A stretch of 64,000 nt of DNA from Flavobacterium psychrolimnae (GTDB lineage Bacteria > Bacteroidota > Bacteroidia > Flavobacteriales > Flavobacteriaceae): contig NZ_QNUX01000005.1 of the NCBI RefSeq assembly GCF_003312425.1, forward strand, positions 186,001 through 250,000, given 5' to 3'. How positions within the stretch are numbered: the first letter of the stretch is position 1; the number at the start of each line of letters is the position of its first letter. The notes beneath the pieces were generated by a model. It was not told where the DNA came from, did no database searches, and saw nothing but the letters and a program-made list of their open reading frames with translations. Below are positions 25,597-35,437 of the stretch, one piece after another. Position numbers and translations under genes: made by a program.

Positions 25597-28104
25597 TTAG
25601 TCTACCAAGAATAAGGCATTGCTAAACAATAAATTTCCATTTTCCCAGAATCCCCTGAATAATGGATTGTCTACCATATAAATTACAGAACCATCACCTT
25701 TTGATTCAACTGCAAAACTTACAGTATTATTCAATTTCTTTTTGATTTCATTACCAACAAAACCATAGCTTTTATAATCTTTAGGAACATAAACAACATT
25801 AGTTGCTTTCTTCAACAAAGAATAATGTCTGTCATCTGTTTTTAAACTGAAATATTTATCACCCAAACCAAAAGACATGGGATGTGTTTTATTCAGAAGA
25901 TTTTCAATGATAGCACCAGGAATCGATTTAGAAATATACCTGCGTTCTGAATCCTGAAAGTCCAGAAAACGTTCTTTTAATTCTTCTTCTTCGGCTTCTT
26001 TTTCAGAACTTAATTTATCTTCTTCAGTTGCAAAAGGACTCAACGCATATCCTTCTTTAGCCTCAAAAAGAGTCAGTGCGCTGTTCATCGCTATCACTTT
26101 TCCGCCATTTTTAATCCATTCTCCTATTTTCTTTTGTTGGTCTTCTGAAAAATCATAATATCCATCAGCCATAATAAGCGTGTTATAATTGAATAGGTTT
26201 AATCTGTTAAAATTACTTACCTCAACCACACTCACTGGATATCCAATAGTTTCTTCCATATAATACCAAGCAGCGCCAAACTCTGTAGAACCAACTCCTT
26301 TTCCTGATAATAATACGACTTTTGGTGCTTTTAGTAAATTGAAATTTTCACCACCAACATCTTTAGAATTCGATGAAAATCCTGTAGCTATATAATTGTA
26401 ATCGGTTTTTATTTTAATCAGTTCGCCAATCGTTTTTTCAAAATCTACTACTTTTGGATTATCGGCTTTGGTGACAATCAAACCTCCCGGCTCCACTATT
26501 ACATCGCCAAAAATAGCTTTTTTCATTGCCGACCTAACTTTGATATTATTTTGGTGCAATAACGAAAGTACCTGAGCAGAAATTCTGTTATTCCAAGGAA
26601 TATGAAACGCATATACATTTTGTGGAATTCCTTTTTCTTTTACTTCAATGGACCCTTTAGTTTTGATAGCCAAACTATTTTTCAACGCATAACCTTCAAC
26701 TCCATACGCCAAGGGCAATGCCCAAGAAGTAATATCATAGGATAAACTGTCATTCAACTTTTGATTTGGTTCAAAAAGTACCTGCGCAAAAACAGCTTTT
26801 TGTTGGTCTACTTTTACAATTAAATCATTTGGTTCAATCGTAAAACTTTTCTCAGTTTTGGTATTATAATTAAATCCAGATGCTTTTTGACTGGCATCGG
26901 CATAACTGAATTCTACATTATTTTTTTTCAATAAATCCGCCATTTGAACCAACTTCGGATTGTTTTTCATCACGTACATTTTATAATTTCCCTTCACTGT
27001 TTTTCGGGAATTATTCATAAAACCTCTAAATCCTTTCAGCAAAACATCCGCTTGTGCCGCCGCTGATTCTACCACAGTCAAGACTGCCGTTGCGTGATGT
27101 GTTAATCGATCTTGTATCGTAAGTGTAATTCCATTACTCATTGTAACAGCTCTCCCCGCGCCTATTCCACCTTGTTCCATCGTCATTCCTACCGCCCCAT
27201 TATACGTAGGATAAGTGTCGCCATAACTTGGATAAAACAAATCAAAACGTTCACCGGTATTGTACATCCAATTTTGAGCATCAAATTTTTTGGAAATATT
27301 TTTACCTAAAGTGTAGTGAAAATCTTTCTGGTATTTCTCAATGTATTCGTGCAAAGGTTCCGCTGATGGTGGGAAAAAATACGGAGAATCGTATCCCATT
27401 TCGTGAACATCCGTATGAACTTGAGGCATCCATTGGTTGTACAACGCTATACGCTGCTGGGTTTCCGGCTGCGTTTGCCAAGCCCAATCTCTATTTAAAT
27501 CAAAAATATAATGGTTGTATCTCCCACCTGGCCAAACTTCCATATGCTCTCTGTCTGATAAATCAGGATGCGTTTTTTTTCCTGAAATTTCTCGTAACCA
27601 ATTCCCATATCTGGAATATCCGTCTGGGTTGATACACGGATCAAGGATTACAATCGTGTTCTCTAACCACTTTTTGGTTTCAGCATTCGAAGGATTTACT
27701 AACTCGTACGCTACTGTCATGGCACTTTCGGTTCCGGCAAATTCATTTCCGTGAACATTAAAACTCAACCATACAATTAACTTATCACCAATCATTTGCG
27801 ATTTATTTTGAGACAAACCAATTGCTGCTAAATTGTTATTCCGAATTTGTTCCAAATTAGCTAAATTCTCCGGACTCGAAATAAAATACACATTCAAGTC
27901 TCTTTGCTCCGGAGTCACTCCATATTTCTGGTGTTTGATTAAATTCGACTTTTCAGTAAGGTGCTTAAAATAATTTTCGGCTTGATGGTAATAGGTTATT
28001 TGTTTCCCGTAATTGGGTAAAAACTGGGATGGACTTTGCACTTGTGCCTGAACACTGAGCACCAAAGTTAGCATTAGATAAAAAGAAAAAACAGTCTTTT
28101 TCAT
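25597..28104 (-). CDS. secreted M14-family zinc carboxypeptidase
   Basis: An exported metallopeptidase of 835 residues with signal peptide MKKTVFSFYLMLTLVLSVQAQ. The M14 zinc ligands are H118 and E121 in VHGNEFAG, and H234 in TDVHEMG. A further family segment is GMTMEQGGIGAGRA, where the catalytic Glu is expected. The C-terminal 450 residues form additional domains, including a glutamine-amidotransferase-like region (LLSGKGVGSTEFGAAWYYMEE, NTLIMADGYYDFSE) seen in long Bacteroidota M14 proteins. It probably trims peptides in the periplasm. Single-gene unit. Confidence 0.9.
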   Translation of the reverse strand: MKKTVFSFYLMLTLVLSVQAQVQSPSQFLPNYGKQITYYHQAENYFKHLTEKSNLIKHQKYGVTPEQRDLNVYFISSPENLANLEQIRNNNLAAIGLSQNKSQMIGDKLIVWLSFNVHGNEFAGTESAMTVAYELVNPSNAETKKWLENTIVILDPCINPDGYSRYGNWLREISGKKTHPDLSDREHMEVWPGGRYNHYIFDLNRDWAWQTQPETQQRIALYNQWMPQVHTDVHEMGYDSPYFFPPSAEPLHEYIEKYQKDFHYTLGKNISKKFDAQNWMYNTGERFDLFYPSYGDTYPTYNGAVGMTMEQGGIGAGRAVTMSNGITLTIQDRLTHHATAVLTVVESAAAQADVLLKGFRGFMNNSRKTVKGNYKMYVMKNNPKLVQMADLLKKNNVEFSYADASQKASGFNYNTKTEKSFTIEPNDLIVKVDQQKAVFAQVLFEPNQKLNDSLSYDITSWALPLAYGVEGYALKNSLAIKTKGSIEVKEKGIPQNVYAFHIPWNNRISAQVLSLLHQNNIKVRSAMKKAIFGDVIVEPGGLIVTKADNPKVVDFEKTIGELIKIKTDYNYIATGFSSNSKDVGGENFNLLKAPKVVLLSGKGVGSTEFGAAWYYMEETIGYPVSVVEVSNFNRLNLFNYNTLIMADGYYDFSEDQQKKIGEWIKNGGKVIAMNSALTLFEAKEGYALSPFATEEDKLSSEKEAEEEELKERFLDFQDSERRYISKSIPGAIIENLLNKTHPMSFGLGDKYFSLKTDDRHYSLLKKATNVVYVPKDYKSYGFVGNEIKKKLNNTVSFAVESKGDGSVIYMVDNPLFRGFWENGNLLFSNALFLVD

Positions 28105-28310
28105 ATTGTTTTGGGTTAGTTATGCTTCAAAAATAGCCATTTACGAAGTATTGCACAAGCTTAATTTCGAATTAGTGAATTATTGATTTTACCAAACCTC
28201 TACTTTTTATTAATTCATTTTTTGTTGAAGAATACTAACAATACAGCAACTTTCGTTATTAAAAAAACAATATTATTCCGTTTTGGATTAGTATCATTGC
28301 TACATTCTAT

Positions 28311-28318
28311 TATATTTG
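28311..28318 (+). promoter_or_regulatory. -7 promoter element of the L-serine ammonia-lyase gene
   Basis: TATATTTG fits TAnnTTTG exactly and lies 24 bases before the ATG at 28343. It overlaps an upstream in-frame TTG at 28316, so that TTG is unlikely to be the start. Confidence 0.6.
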
Positions 28319-28342
28319 CAAACAACAAAATTCATACAACAA

Positions 28343-29770
28343 ATGGAAGAATGTATCTCAGTTTTTGATATGCTAAAAATTGGTGTCGGACCTTCGAGTT
28401 CGCACACACTTGGACCTTGGAGAGCAGCAGAACGCTTTCTTAGTGAATTGAGAAATGAAAATTTACTTTCTGTTGTAAATCGGGTAAAAATAGATTTATA
28501 CGGTTCACTTTCCCTGACCGGAAAAGGCCACGCCACAGATTTAGCCGTAATGCTGGGTTTAAGCGGGCAAGATCCGGAATACATTCCTGTCGAAAATATT
28601 GATGGCATTATCAAATCCATTGAATCAAAAAACGAAATCAATTTAGGAAACGAAAAACCAATTCCTTTTTATTTCCTTCAAGACATCGTTTTCAATAAAA
28701 ACTTCCTTCCTTTTCATGCCAATGGAATGACTTTTACGGCGTACATGACAGATGAAAGCGAATACGTTTCTACCTTTTATTCAATTGGTGGCGGATTTGT
28801 AGTCAAAGAAGAACGCATCAACGCCAAGAAGAAAACACAAATAAAATTTGCTTTTCCTTATCCAATTGAGAAAGCAGCTGAACTTTTGGATTTTTGCAAA
28901 AAAGAGAATAAATCCATATCAGAAATCGTTTATGAAAACGAAAAATCGATGCGTACCGAAGCGGTTATCGATCATGAATTGATGCGCATTTGGAAAACCA
29001 TGCTTGAGTGCATGTATATTGGTTGCCATTCCGAAGGGATTCTTCCCGGCGGATTAAACGTGCGTCGCCGTGCTTTTGATATGCACCAAAACCTCATCGG
29101 TTTAGCCAATTATGATTCGCCACAAACCTGGCTCGAAGAAATCAGAAAAACGGAGGTGAAATTTCGCCAAATCCTGAAATGGGTTTCTTGTTTTGCCCTA
29201 GCGGTAAACGAAGTAAACGCTGCCTTAGGACGTGTGGTTACGGCTCCAACAAACGGAAGTGCGGGTGTAATTCCTGCCGTTTTGATGTATTATTTAGTAA
29301 TTGAAAACCACAATGCCGGAGAAAAAGAAATCAAACAATTCCTGATGGTTGCCGGTGAAATAGGAAGTATTTTCAAGAAAGGTTCTACTATTTCAGCAGC
29401 AATGGGTGGTTGTCAGGCCGAAATAGGCGTTTCCTCCTCGATGGCGGCGGCTGCTTTATGCGAATTGATGGGCGGAACTCCTGAACAGGTTTTAATGGCT
29501 GCCGAAATCGCAATGGAACACCACTTGGGATTAACTTGTGATCCTATTGGCGGTTTGGTTCAGATTCCGTGTATTGAAAGAAATACGATGGGTGCCATAA
29601 AAGCGATTAATGCTGCAGAATTAGCCTTGGAAACCGATCCGAAAAATGCAAAAGTTCCTTTGGACAAAGTGGTAGACACAATGTGGCAAACCGCCAAAGA
29701 CATGAATAACAAGTACAAAGAAACTTCCGAAGGCGGATTAGCGATTGCCGTAAACATGGCGGATTGCTAG
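28343..29770 (+). CDS. sdaA: L-serine ammonia-lyase (iron-sulfur type)
   Basis: Cytoplasmic enzyme turning L-serine into pyruvate and ammonia, 475 residues from the ATG at 28343. It has the single-chain form: the beta domain at the N-terminus ([25 protein letters not shown]) fused to the catalytic alpha domain. Cysteines expected to hold the 4Fe-4S cluster lie in [16 protein letters not shown] and QIPCIERN. The glycine- and serine-rich substrate loops ([22 protein letters not shown]) are intact. A perfect -7 promoter box precedes the ATG. Confidence 0.96.
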   Translation: MEECISVFDMLKIGVGPSSSHTLGPWRAAERFLSELRNENLLSVVNRVKIDLYGSLSLTGKGHATDLAVMLGLSGQDPEYIPVENIDGIIKSIESKNEINLGNEKPIPFYFLQDIVFNKNFLPFHANGMTFTAYMTDESEYVSTFYSIGGGFVVKEERINAKKKTQIKFAFPYPIEKAAELLDFCKKENKSISEIVYENEKSMRTEAVIDHELMRIWKTMLECMYIGCHSEGILPGGLNVRRRAFDMHQNLIGLANYDSPQTWLEEIRKTEVKFRQILKWVSCFALAVNEVNAALGRVVTAPTNGSAGVIPAVLMYYLVIENHNAGEKEIKQFLMVAGEIGSIFKKGSTISAAMGGCQAEIGVSSSMAAAALCELMGGTPEQVLMAAEIAMEHHLGLTCDPIGGLVQIPCIERNTMGAIKAINAAELALETDPKNAKVPLDKVVDTMWQTAKDMNNKYKETSEGGLAIAVNMADC

Positions 29771-29854
29771 ATTTCATAACACAAATTTAAAATACAGAAA
29801 GTCCAATATTCAATAATTTGAAGTAGATTTCGTGAATATTCTAAATAAATAATA

Positions 29855-30025
29855 ATGGAAATTAATTGGGTAGTAGTTGGAATCGTTATCATTTGTGTGG
29901 TCATTTTGATTGTATTTCTTATTAGAAAAAATCAAAAAGATAAAAAGAAGTACACCCATTTCTTGAACAATGATTACAAAAAAGCTGATGAAAAAGAATC
30001 AGATTTGAATGACGATACGTATTAA
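29855..30025 (+). CDS. small single-pass membrane protein (56 residues)
   Basis: A short gene easily missed. ATG at 29855 opens MEINWVVVGIVIICVVILIV, a hydrophobic segment, followed by RKNQKDKKKYTHFLNN and a charged tail ending DLNDDTY. One membrane helix with a cytoplasmic basic-then-acidic tail is predicted. It begins 84 bases after the L-serine ammonia-lyase stop codon in the same direction and could share its transcript. I believe similar proteins occur in other flavobacteria. Function unknown. Confidence 0.7.
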   Translation: MEINWVVVGIVIICVVILIVFLIRKNQKDKKKYTHFLNNDYKKADEKESDLNDDTY

Positions 30026-30110
30026 TTTGTCTTGTTAAATTCTTTTAAAAATTAGCAGAAATCATTTCACTTTTCATGAAACAAAATTCATTATTTTATT
30101 AAAAGTGAAA

Positions 30111-30554
30111 CTATTTTCTTCTAGTATCAATCAGGTGAACGATTTTCCATCCAGATTTTTCGGGTGTATCTATTTTGAAAAGTGTAAAAGCATTCACACC
30201 TTTGTGACTTAATTTACCATTTACATAAAACTCGTAAGGTGTCCAAGCGTGCGCCATGCTTCCATCTACTTGAATAGAATAACTGATAATTTTTTCCTGA
30301 AACTTCACTTCAGCAGGAATAGAACCGATTGATTTAAAAAAAGCTTGTGGGTTTTCATTGGATAATTTAGTTCCTTTTGCATTTTCACTTATGGACTGTA
30401 ACATCACTGTTTCGTCACAAAGCGCCTTTAATTTTAGCGTATCTTTGGCATGAAAAGCCTCAAAAAAAGTTTCAATTACCTTTTGAATTTCTTGATTTTG
30501 AGCTTGAGAATTCACCGTTGTAAACAATACTATCATTACTACTATTTTACGCAT
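30111..30554 (-). CDS. secreted NTF2-like (SnoaL) protein
   Basis: A 147-residue protein with signal peptide MRKIVVMIVLFTTVNSQAQ. The mature part has the NTF2 cone fold signature: helix IQKVIETFFEAFHAKDTLKLKALCD, then strands to GWKIVHLIDTRRK at the end. Many such proteins bind small ligands or act as isomerases; none can be assigned. A TTG 30 bases upstream is in frame, but the ATG at 30554 directly precedes the signal peptide and is chosen. Confidence 0.83.
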   Translation of the reverse strand: MRKIVVMIVLFTTVNSQAQNQEIQKVIETFFEAFHAKDTLKLKALCDETVMLQSISENAKGTKLSNENPQAFFKSIGSIPAEVKFQEKIISYSIQVDGSMAHAWTPYEFYVNGKLSHKGVNAFTLFKIDTPEKSGWKIVHLIDTRRK

Positions 30555-30603
30555 AATTACTTTTTTAATTAATTGGTAATGCAAGTAACATTACTGTTAC
30601 ATT

Positions 30604-30636
30604 TTTGAGTTAAAAATATACATTTTATTACCTTTA
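30604..30636 (+). promoter_or_regulatory. candidate promoter of panB
   Basis: TTTG at 30604-30607 (-33) and TACCTTTA at 30629-30636 (-7, one mismatch to TAnnTTTG) are separated by 21 bases. The predicted transcript starts about 14 bases before the panB ATG. Confidence 0.5.
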
Positions 30637-30655
30637 CAATCTTAAAATAACAAAT

Positions 30656-31474
30656 ATGTCTGTCGCAAAAAAAGATTATAAAAGGATTACTACAAAATCA
30701 CTGATTGAAATGAAAGCTAATGGAGAGAAAATTTCCATGCTTACTGCATACGATTACACGATGGCAAAAATCGTTGATACCGCCGGAATTGATGTGATCT
30801 TAGTAGGTGATTCTGCTTCGAATGTGATGGCGGGTCATGAAACGACTTTGCCAATTACGTTAGACCAAATGATTTATCACGCTTCTTCTGTAGTGAGAGC
30901 AATAGAAAGAGCATTGGTTGTTGTGGATTTGCCTTTTGGAAGTTATCAATCAGATCCAAAGGAAGCGTTGCGTTCTGCCATCCGAATTATGAAAGAAAGC
31001 GGTGGTCATGCTGTAAAACTGGAAGGTGGAAAAGAAATTAAAGATTCTATCAAGAAAATACTAAACGCAGGAATTCCAGTTATGGGACATTTGGGTTTAA
31101 CTCCGCAATCTATTTATAAATTTGGAACCTATACGGTTCGTGCCAAAGAAGAAGAAGAAGCACATAAACTAATTGAAGATGCCAAATTGTTGGAAAGATT
31201 AGGCTGTTTCGCTTTGGTTTTGGAAAAAATTCCGGCACATTTAGCCGAAAAAGTGGCTCAAAGTATTTCTATTCCGGTAATTGGTATTGGTGCTGGTGGC
31301 GGTGTTGACGGACAAGTTTTAGTTATTCACGACATGTTAGGAATGAATAATGAATTTAGCCCGCGTTTCTTAAGAAGATACATGAATTTATACGAAGGAA
31401 TGACAACAGCCATCGGTCAATATGTTGCTGATGTGAAATCAAGTGATTTTCCTAATTCAAGTGAACAATATTAA
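30656..31474 (+). CDS. panB: 3-methyl-2-oxobutanoate hydroxymethyltransferase
   Basis: First committed enzyme of pantothenate (coenzyme A precursor) synthesis. It adds a hydroxymethyl group from methylene-tetrahydrofolate to ketoisovalerate in the cytoplasm. The 272-residue TIM-barrel protein shows all key residues: D52 in LVGDSASNV and D91 in VVDLPFGSY for metal binding, E123 in KLEGGKE, and the catalytic E190 in VLEKIPAHL. panC and panD are not adjacent. The next gene, an RNA pseudouridine synthase, begins 31 bases downstream. Confidence 0.98.
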   Translation: MSVAKKDYKRITTKSLIEMKANGEKISMLTAYDYTMAKIVDTAGIDVILVGDSASNVMAGHETTLPITLDQMIYHASSVVRAIERALVVVDLPFGSYQSDPKEALRSAIRIMKESGGHAVKLEGGKEIKDSIKKILNAGIPVMGHLGLTPQSIYKFGTYTVRAKEEEEAHKLIEDAKLLERLGCFALVLEKIPAHLAEKVAQSISIPVIGIGAGGGVDGQVLVIHDMLGMNNEFSPRFLRRYMNLYEGMTTAIGQYVADVKSSDFPNSSEQY

Positions 31475-31483
31475 GCCCCCTAA

Positions 31484-31496
31484 CCCCCAAAGGGGG
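31484..31496. repeat. CCCCC-AAA-GGGGG hairpin between panB and the pseudouridine synthase gene
   Basis: A small G+C hairpin within CCCCCTAACCCCCAAAGGGGGAATT, in otherwise AT-rich sequence. The same wording recurs between genes in many Flavobacteriales as I remember them. It has no T-run and may be a mobile REP-like sequence or an RNA-processing site. Confidence 0.45.
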
Positions 31497-31505
31497 AATT
31501 GAAAA

Positions 31506-32195
31506 ATGAAAATAGTTTCGAATAAAAATAACCTGCAAATTCTTCACGAAGACAACCATCTTATTGTGGTTAACAAGCGTGTAGGCGATATTGTACAAGG
31601 TGATAAAACAGGTGATAAACCACTGTCTGATGTGGTGAAAGAATATATCAAAGACAAATACAACAAACCTGGTGAAGTGTTTCTAGGAGTCGTACATCGT
31701 TTGGACCGACCTACAACCGGAATCGTAGTTTTTGCCCGAACCAGCAAAGCCTTAACGAGAATGAATGAATTGTTTAGCAACCGTGAAACTCAAAAAACGT
31801 ATTGGTGTATTGTCAAAAATAAACCTTCGAATTCCGAAGATAAATTAGTTCATTATATAAAAAGAAACGAAAAAAACAATACGTCAAAAGCGCATTTAAA
31901 AGAAGTTCCTGACAGTAAACTAGCTAGTTTAGATTATAAAATCATTCAGGAACTCAACAATTATTTCGCTCTGGAAATTAATCTACATACCGGGAGACAC
32001 CATCAAATCAGAGCTCAACTTTCGGCTATTGGATCACCCATAAAAGGCGATTTGAAATATGGTTTTGATCGAAGCAATCCCGATGGAGGAATTCATTTGC
32101 ACGCTAGAAAACTAGTTTTTGTACATCCTGTTACCAAAGAAAGCATAGAAATTATCGCACCAACACCCGATGATGTGATTTGGAATGCAGTCTAA
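31506..32195 (+). CDS. RluA-family RNA pseudouridine synthase
   Basis: Cytoplasmic enzyme isomerising uridine to pseudouridine in RNA. The 229-residue catalytic domain has the family motif VVHRLDRPTTG with catalytic D67 and the GRHHQIRAQL segment. No S4 RNA-binding domain is present, so it resembles the short RluA/RluC-like members of this phylum. The RNA site modified cannot be told from sequence. It is probably co-transcribed with panB and ends at a strong terminator. Confidence 0.92.
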   Translation: MKIVSNKNNLQILHEDNHLIVVNKRVGDIVQGDKTGDKPLSDVVKEYIKDKYNKPGEVFLGVVHRLDRPTTGIVVFARTSKALTRMNELFSNRETQKTYWCIVKNKPSNSEDKLVHYIKRNEKNNTSKAHLKEVPDSKLASLDYKIIQELNNYFALEINLHTGRHHQIRAQLSAIGSPIKGDLKYGFDRSNPDGGIHLHARKLVFVHPVTKESIEIIAPTPDDVIWNAV

Positions 32196-32260
32196 TATCT
32201 TGCAGTTTATCTATCAAAAACCGGTAACAAAAAACATAACTTTCAGACTTATACCATAGA

Positions 32261-32288
32261 AAAACAGGAATAAAATCCTGTTTTTTTT
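32261..32288 (+). terminator. terminator after the pseudouridine synthase gene
   Basis: AAAACAGGA (32261-32269) pairs with TCCTGTTTT (32276-32284), followed by more T residues. Confidence 0.88.
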
Positions 32289-32354
32289 ATTTTAGCTTCT
32301 AAAGAAAGTTGCTGTAAATTAATAATTATGTATTTTTAATTTAAAAATTATCTC

Positions 32355-33683
32355 ATGAATCACAAAACCGACATAAAATACCGAAAAGAATCTCTTAAAA
32401 AATTATTACATGTCATCACAAAACATGAAGAGGAAATTATTAAGGCTTTGTATGATGATTTTAAAAAACCAGCTTTTGAAGCAGTTTTAACTGAAACTAA
32501 TTACGTCATCAGTGATTTAAAAGAGACGATAAAAAACATCGATTCTTGGGCGAAGCCAAAAAGGGTTTTCCCTTCATTTTTAAATTTCCCTTCCTCTGAT
32601 TACGTTTACAGTGAACCTTATGGCAATGTTTTAATCCTTTCGCCTTGGAATTATCCGTTTCAATTGGCTTTATGTCCACTTGTAGCCGCTGTTGCCGCAG
32701 GGAATAAAGTAACTTTAAAACCATCTGAACTAACACCGAATACGTCGAATATTATAGCGAAAATAATCACTGAAACTTTTCCGGTAAAAGATGTTGTCGT
32801 AATTACTGGAGACGCCACTATTGCAGCAAATTTGTTAAGCAAACGCTGGGATTACATCTTTTTTACGGGAAGTGTTGCCGTTGGAAAAATAGTAGCTAAG
32901 GCTGCAGCCGAAAATCTAACGCCGGTAACGCTAGAATTAGGCGGGAAAAGTCCTTGCATTGTTGATGAAACAGCCAATTTAGAATTAAGTGCCCGACGCA
33001 TTGTTTGGGGAAAAATCATAAACGCCGGACAAACCTGTGTGGCTCCAGATTATATTTTGGTACACCATAAAATGAAAGATACTTTGGTGAAATTTCTTAT
33101 TCAGGAAATTGAAAAAGCATTGGGAACAAATCCAGAAGAATCTCCGGATTTTGCCCGAATTATCAACTTGAAAAACTGGCAACGCCAATTGAGTTTGCTG
33201 GAAAATCAAAAAATACTTTTTGGAGGACAATCAAACCGAGATTCGCTGTACCTCGCTCCTACTTTACTGGATGAACCCAAAATGGACAGTCTGGTTATGA
33301 TCGAAGAAATTTTTGGGCCGATACTTCCGATACTCTCTTACGAAACTAAATCAGATATTGATAAAATAATTTCGAGCTTCGAAAAACCATTATCCTTCTA
33401 TTTATTTTCCCAAAACAAATCTTTTATCGATGAAGTCATCCATAAATATTCGTTTGGTGGCGGTTGTATTAATGACACCGTAATTCATCTGGCAAATAAT
33501 CGACTTCCTTTTGGCGGTGTTGGAAATTCCGGAATGGGTGCGTATCACGGAAAATTAAGTTTTGATATTTTTTCTCATAAAAAATCGCTTGTAAAAAAAG
33601 GAACTTGGTTAGATTTACAAATGCGTTATGCGCCCTATAAAGACAAATTAAAAACCATTCAAAAACTGTTAAAATGGATGTAG
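32355..33683 (+). CDS. aldehyde dehydrogenase (NAD(P)-dependent, class 3-like)
   Basis: Cytoplasmic oxidoreductase of 442 residues that oxidises aldehydes to acids. The catalytic cysteine is C228 in NAGQTCVAPDY, and the general-base glutamate sits in LELGGKSP. The nucleotide-binding segment FFTGSVAVGKIV is intact. The short length and C-terminal SFDIFSHKKSLVKKG fit the class 3 fatty-aldehyde group. It overlaps the nitroreductase gene by 10 bases, so the pair is coupled. A role in clearing toxic aldehydes is likely but inferred. Confidence 0.93.
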   Translation: MNHKTDIKYRKESLKKLLHVITKHEEEIIKALYDDFKKPAFEAVLTETNYVISDLKETIKNIDSWAKPKRVFPSFLNFPSSDYVYSEPYGNVLILSPWNYPFQLALCPLVAAVAAGNKVTLKPSELTPNTSNIIAKIITETFPVKDVVVITGDATIAANLLSKRWDYIFFTGSVAVGKIVAKAAAENLTPVTLELGGKSPCIVDETANLELSARRIVWGKIINAGQTCVAPDYILVHHKMKDTLVKFLIQEIEKALGTNPEESPDFARIINLKNWQRQLSLLENQKILFGGQSNRDSLYLAPTLLDEPKMDSLVMIEEIFGPILPILSYETKSDIDKIISSFEKPLSFYLFSQNKSFIDEVIHKYSFGGGCINDTVIHLANNRLPFGGVGNSGMGAYHGKLSFDIFSHKKSLVKKGTWLDLQMRYAPYKDKLKTIQKLLKWM

Positions 33684-34411
33684 CCAATGAAAAATCAGCA
33701 AGCGAAGCCATAAAATACAGACGCTCGGTTCGGGTTTTTAAAAATGAAGCTATTGATACTGAAAAAGTAAAAGAATGTATTCAATTAGCGACTTTGGCGC
33801 CCACCAGCAGTAATATGCAACTTTGGGAATTTTATCACGTGATATCGCCTGAAATAATTGAAAAAATAGCCAAAGCCAGTTTTGACCAAAACGCAGCTAA
33901 AACAGCTCAGCAATTAGTAGTTGTTGTTACAAGGAAGGATTTATGGCGTAAGAGAGTGCAATCGAATATTGATTATTTGAAAAATCAATACGGTAATAAG
34001 CCTGAAGCAGAATATTCCAAAAGAGAGAAATTTGCATTGAATTATTATCAGAAAATTATTCCGGCACTATATTTTGATTTTTTAGGAATTATCGGAATGA
34101 TAAAGTTCGTTATTTTTCAAGTTATTGGAGTATTCAAACCTATTTACAGAGAGGCGCGGCAAAGCGACATGCGTATTGTTGCTCACAAAAGTGCAGGACT
34201 CGCAGCGCAGAATTTTATGATCAGTATGGCCGCAATCAATTACGATACGTGTCCCATGGAAGGTTTTGATTCGCTGAGAATTAAAAATATATTACATTTG
34301 CCGGCTTCCGCAGAAATCAATATGATTTTAGGCTGTGGTGTTAGAGATGAAAATGGTGTTTATGGAGAACGATTCCGAATACCTTTTGAAGAAACTTATT
34401 TTAAAATATAA
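33674..34411 (+). CDS. nitroreductase-family FMN oxidoreductase
   Basis: A 245-residue protein with the nitroreductase fold. The N-terminal AIKYRRSVRVF is the flavin-phosphate binding segment and LAPTSSNMQLWEFYHV follows it. GLAAQNFMISMAAINYDTCPMEGFD is the family's dimer and flavin region. It overlaps the aldehyde dehydrogenase gene upstream and precedes a membrane-protein gene by 20 bases. It likely reduces a quinone, nitro or enal substrate, using the same operon to detoxify reactive carbonyls (inference). Confidence 0.9.
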   Translation: MDVANEKSASEAIKYRRSVRVFKNEAIDTEKVKECIQLATLAPTSSNMQLWEFYHVISPEIIEKIAKASFDQNAAKTAQQLVVVVTRKDLWRKRVQSNIDYLKNQYGNKPEAEYSKREKFALNYYQKIIPALYFDFLGIIGMIKFVIFQVIGVFKPIYREARQSDMRIVAHKSAGLAAQNFMISMAAINYDTCPMEGFDSLRIKNILHLPASAEINMILGCGVRDENGVYGERFRIPFEETYFKI

Positions 34412-34431
34412 TTAATCAATATATAAACCAA

Positions 34432-35220
34432 ATGAATAAAACTACACAAAAAAGAATTTCAGAAATAAAACAAGATGGCTACAATTTAGATTTTGGCAAT
34501 GTTTTCAATCACGCTTTCGAAAATTATAAAAAGATTGCACTGTATGGCGGTTTGATAATTTTCGTCTTCTTCGTTCTGCTTAGTATTTTAGGATTTGGAA
34601 TAGTGATGGCAATGTTTGGTGCGCCAGCAGTTTTAGATTTTTTAAAACCAGAAAATTTAAAACTGGAAGAAATGGCCTTACCTACGCTGCTTATAATTAC
34701 AGGAATTTCTGCGCTTACCTCAAGTTTATTTAGTCCATTTACTGCGGGCTTAATAAAAATGGCTTATTGTGCCGAAAGAGATGAAGAATTTCATGTCTCC
34801 ACTATGTTTGAATTTTATAAAGCTCCCTATTTCAAGGAACTTTTTATTGCAACATTTTTGGTTTCTATGACTAGTTCCATCATTTCTACGATAATTAATT
34901 TTGCACAAATACCTGCACTTGGTTTTATTGTAACCGTAACTGTCACGTTATTCACGATATTAATGATTCCGTTAATTATTTTTGGGAATTTGAAAGCGGT
35001 AGAAGCAATAGAAACTAGCATTCTACTGGTTTCTAAACAACCATTAATGCTGCTGGGATTAATAGTTATTGCGAGTATTGGAGTGATGGTAGGTTTGATA
35101 GGATGTTGTATTGGGCTATTTTTCACATTACCATTTATGTACTCCTTATACTATGCTATTTACAGTGAAATAGTAGGTTTTGAAAATGAAAGCGAAATTG
35201 AATTTCAAGAAAGAATATAA
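34432..35220 (+). CDS. multi-pass membrane protein of unknown function
   Basis: A 262-residue protein with about six membrane segments. A soluble N-terminus (LDFGNVFNHAFENYKKIALYGG) leads into FVFFVLLSILGFGIVMAMFG. The final segments contain a GLIGCCIGLFF stretch. This style of protein is common and uncharacterised in flavobacteria. It is the last gene of the aldehyde dehydrogenase operon and is closed by a strong terminator. Confidence 0.7.
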   Translation: MNKTTQKRISEIKQDGYNLDFGNVFNHAFENYKKIALYGGLIIFVFFVLLSILGFGIVMAMFGAPAVLDFLKPENLKLEEMALPTLLIITGISALTSSLFSPFTAGLIKMAYCAERDEEFHVSTMFEFYKAPYFKELFIATFLVSMTSSIISTIINFAQIPALGFIVTVTVTLFTILMIPLIIFGNLKAVEAIETSILLVSKQPLMLLGLIVIASIGVMVGLIGCCIGLFFTLPFMYSLYYAIYSEIVGFENESEIEFQERI

Positions 35221-35246
35221 AAATTAAGAATTACATTTTTGAATAT

Positions 35247-35284
35247 AAACCAAAACAGAAATTCAAATCTGTTTTGGTTTTTAT
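35247..35284 (+). terminator. terminator of the aldehyde dehydrogenase operon
   Basis: A perfect 13-bp stem (AAACCAAAACAGA at 35247-35259 with 35268-35280) with an 8-base loop and a T-rich tail. Confidence 0.92.
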
Positions 35285-35437
35285 TTAAAATTTTTCCCTA
35301 CATTGAACACCAAAAGTTAGAGCCCAAAATCTACTCTTTAGAAACCTCATAAAAATTTTACTATGGTGTGGTACTGTAGCCTACTGACTATTCTCAACTC
35401 AAAATTTATTTTATTTTGGGCTTATAATTTTTTCCCT

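Noticed and set aside
28316..28342. TTG start of the L-serine ammonia-lyase
   Set aside because: It falls on the -7 promoter box; the ATG at 28343 gives the normal family start.
35363..35437. Upstream ATG for the hybrid kinase
   Set aside because: It adds 25 residues unlike a normal N-terminus; kept only as an alternative start.
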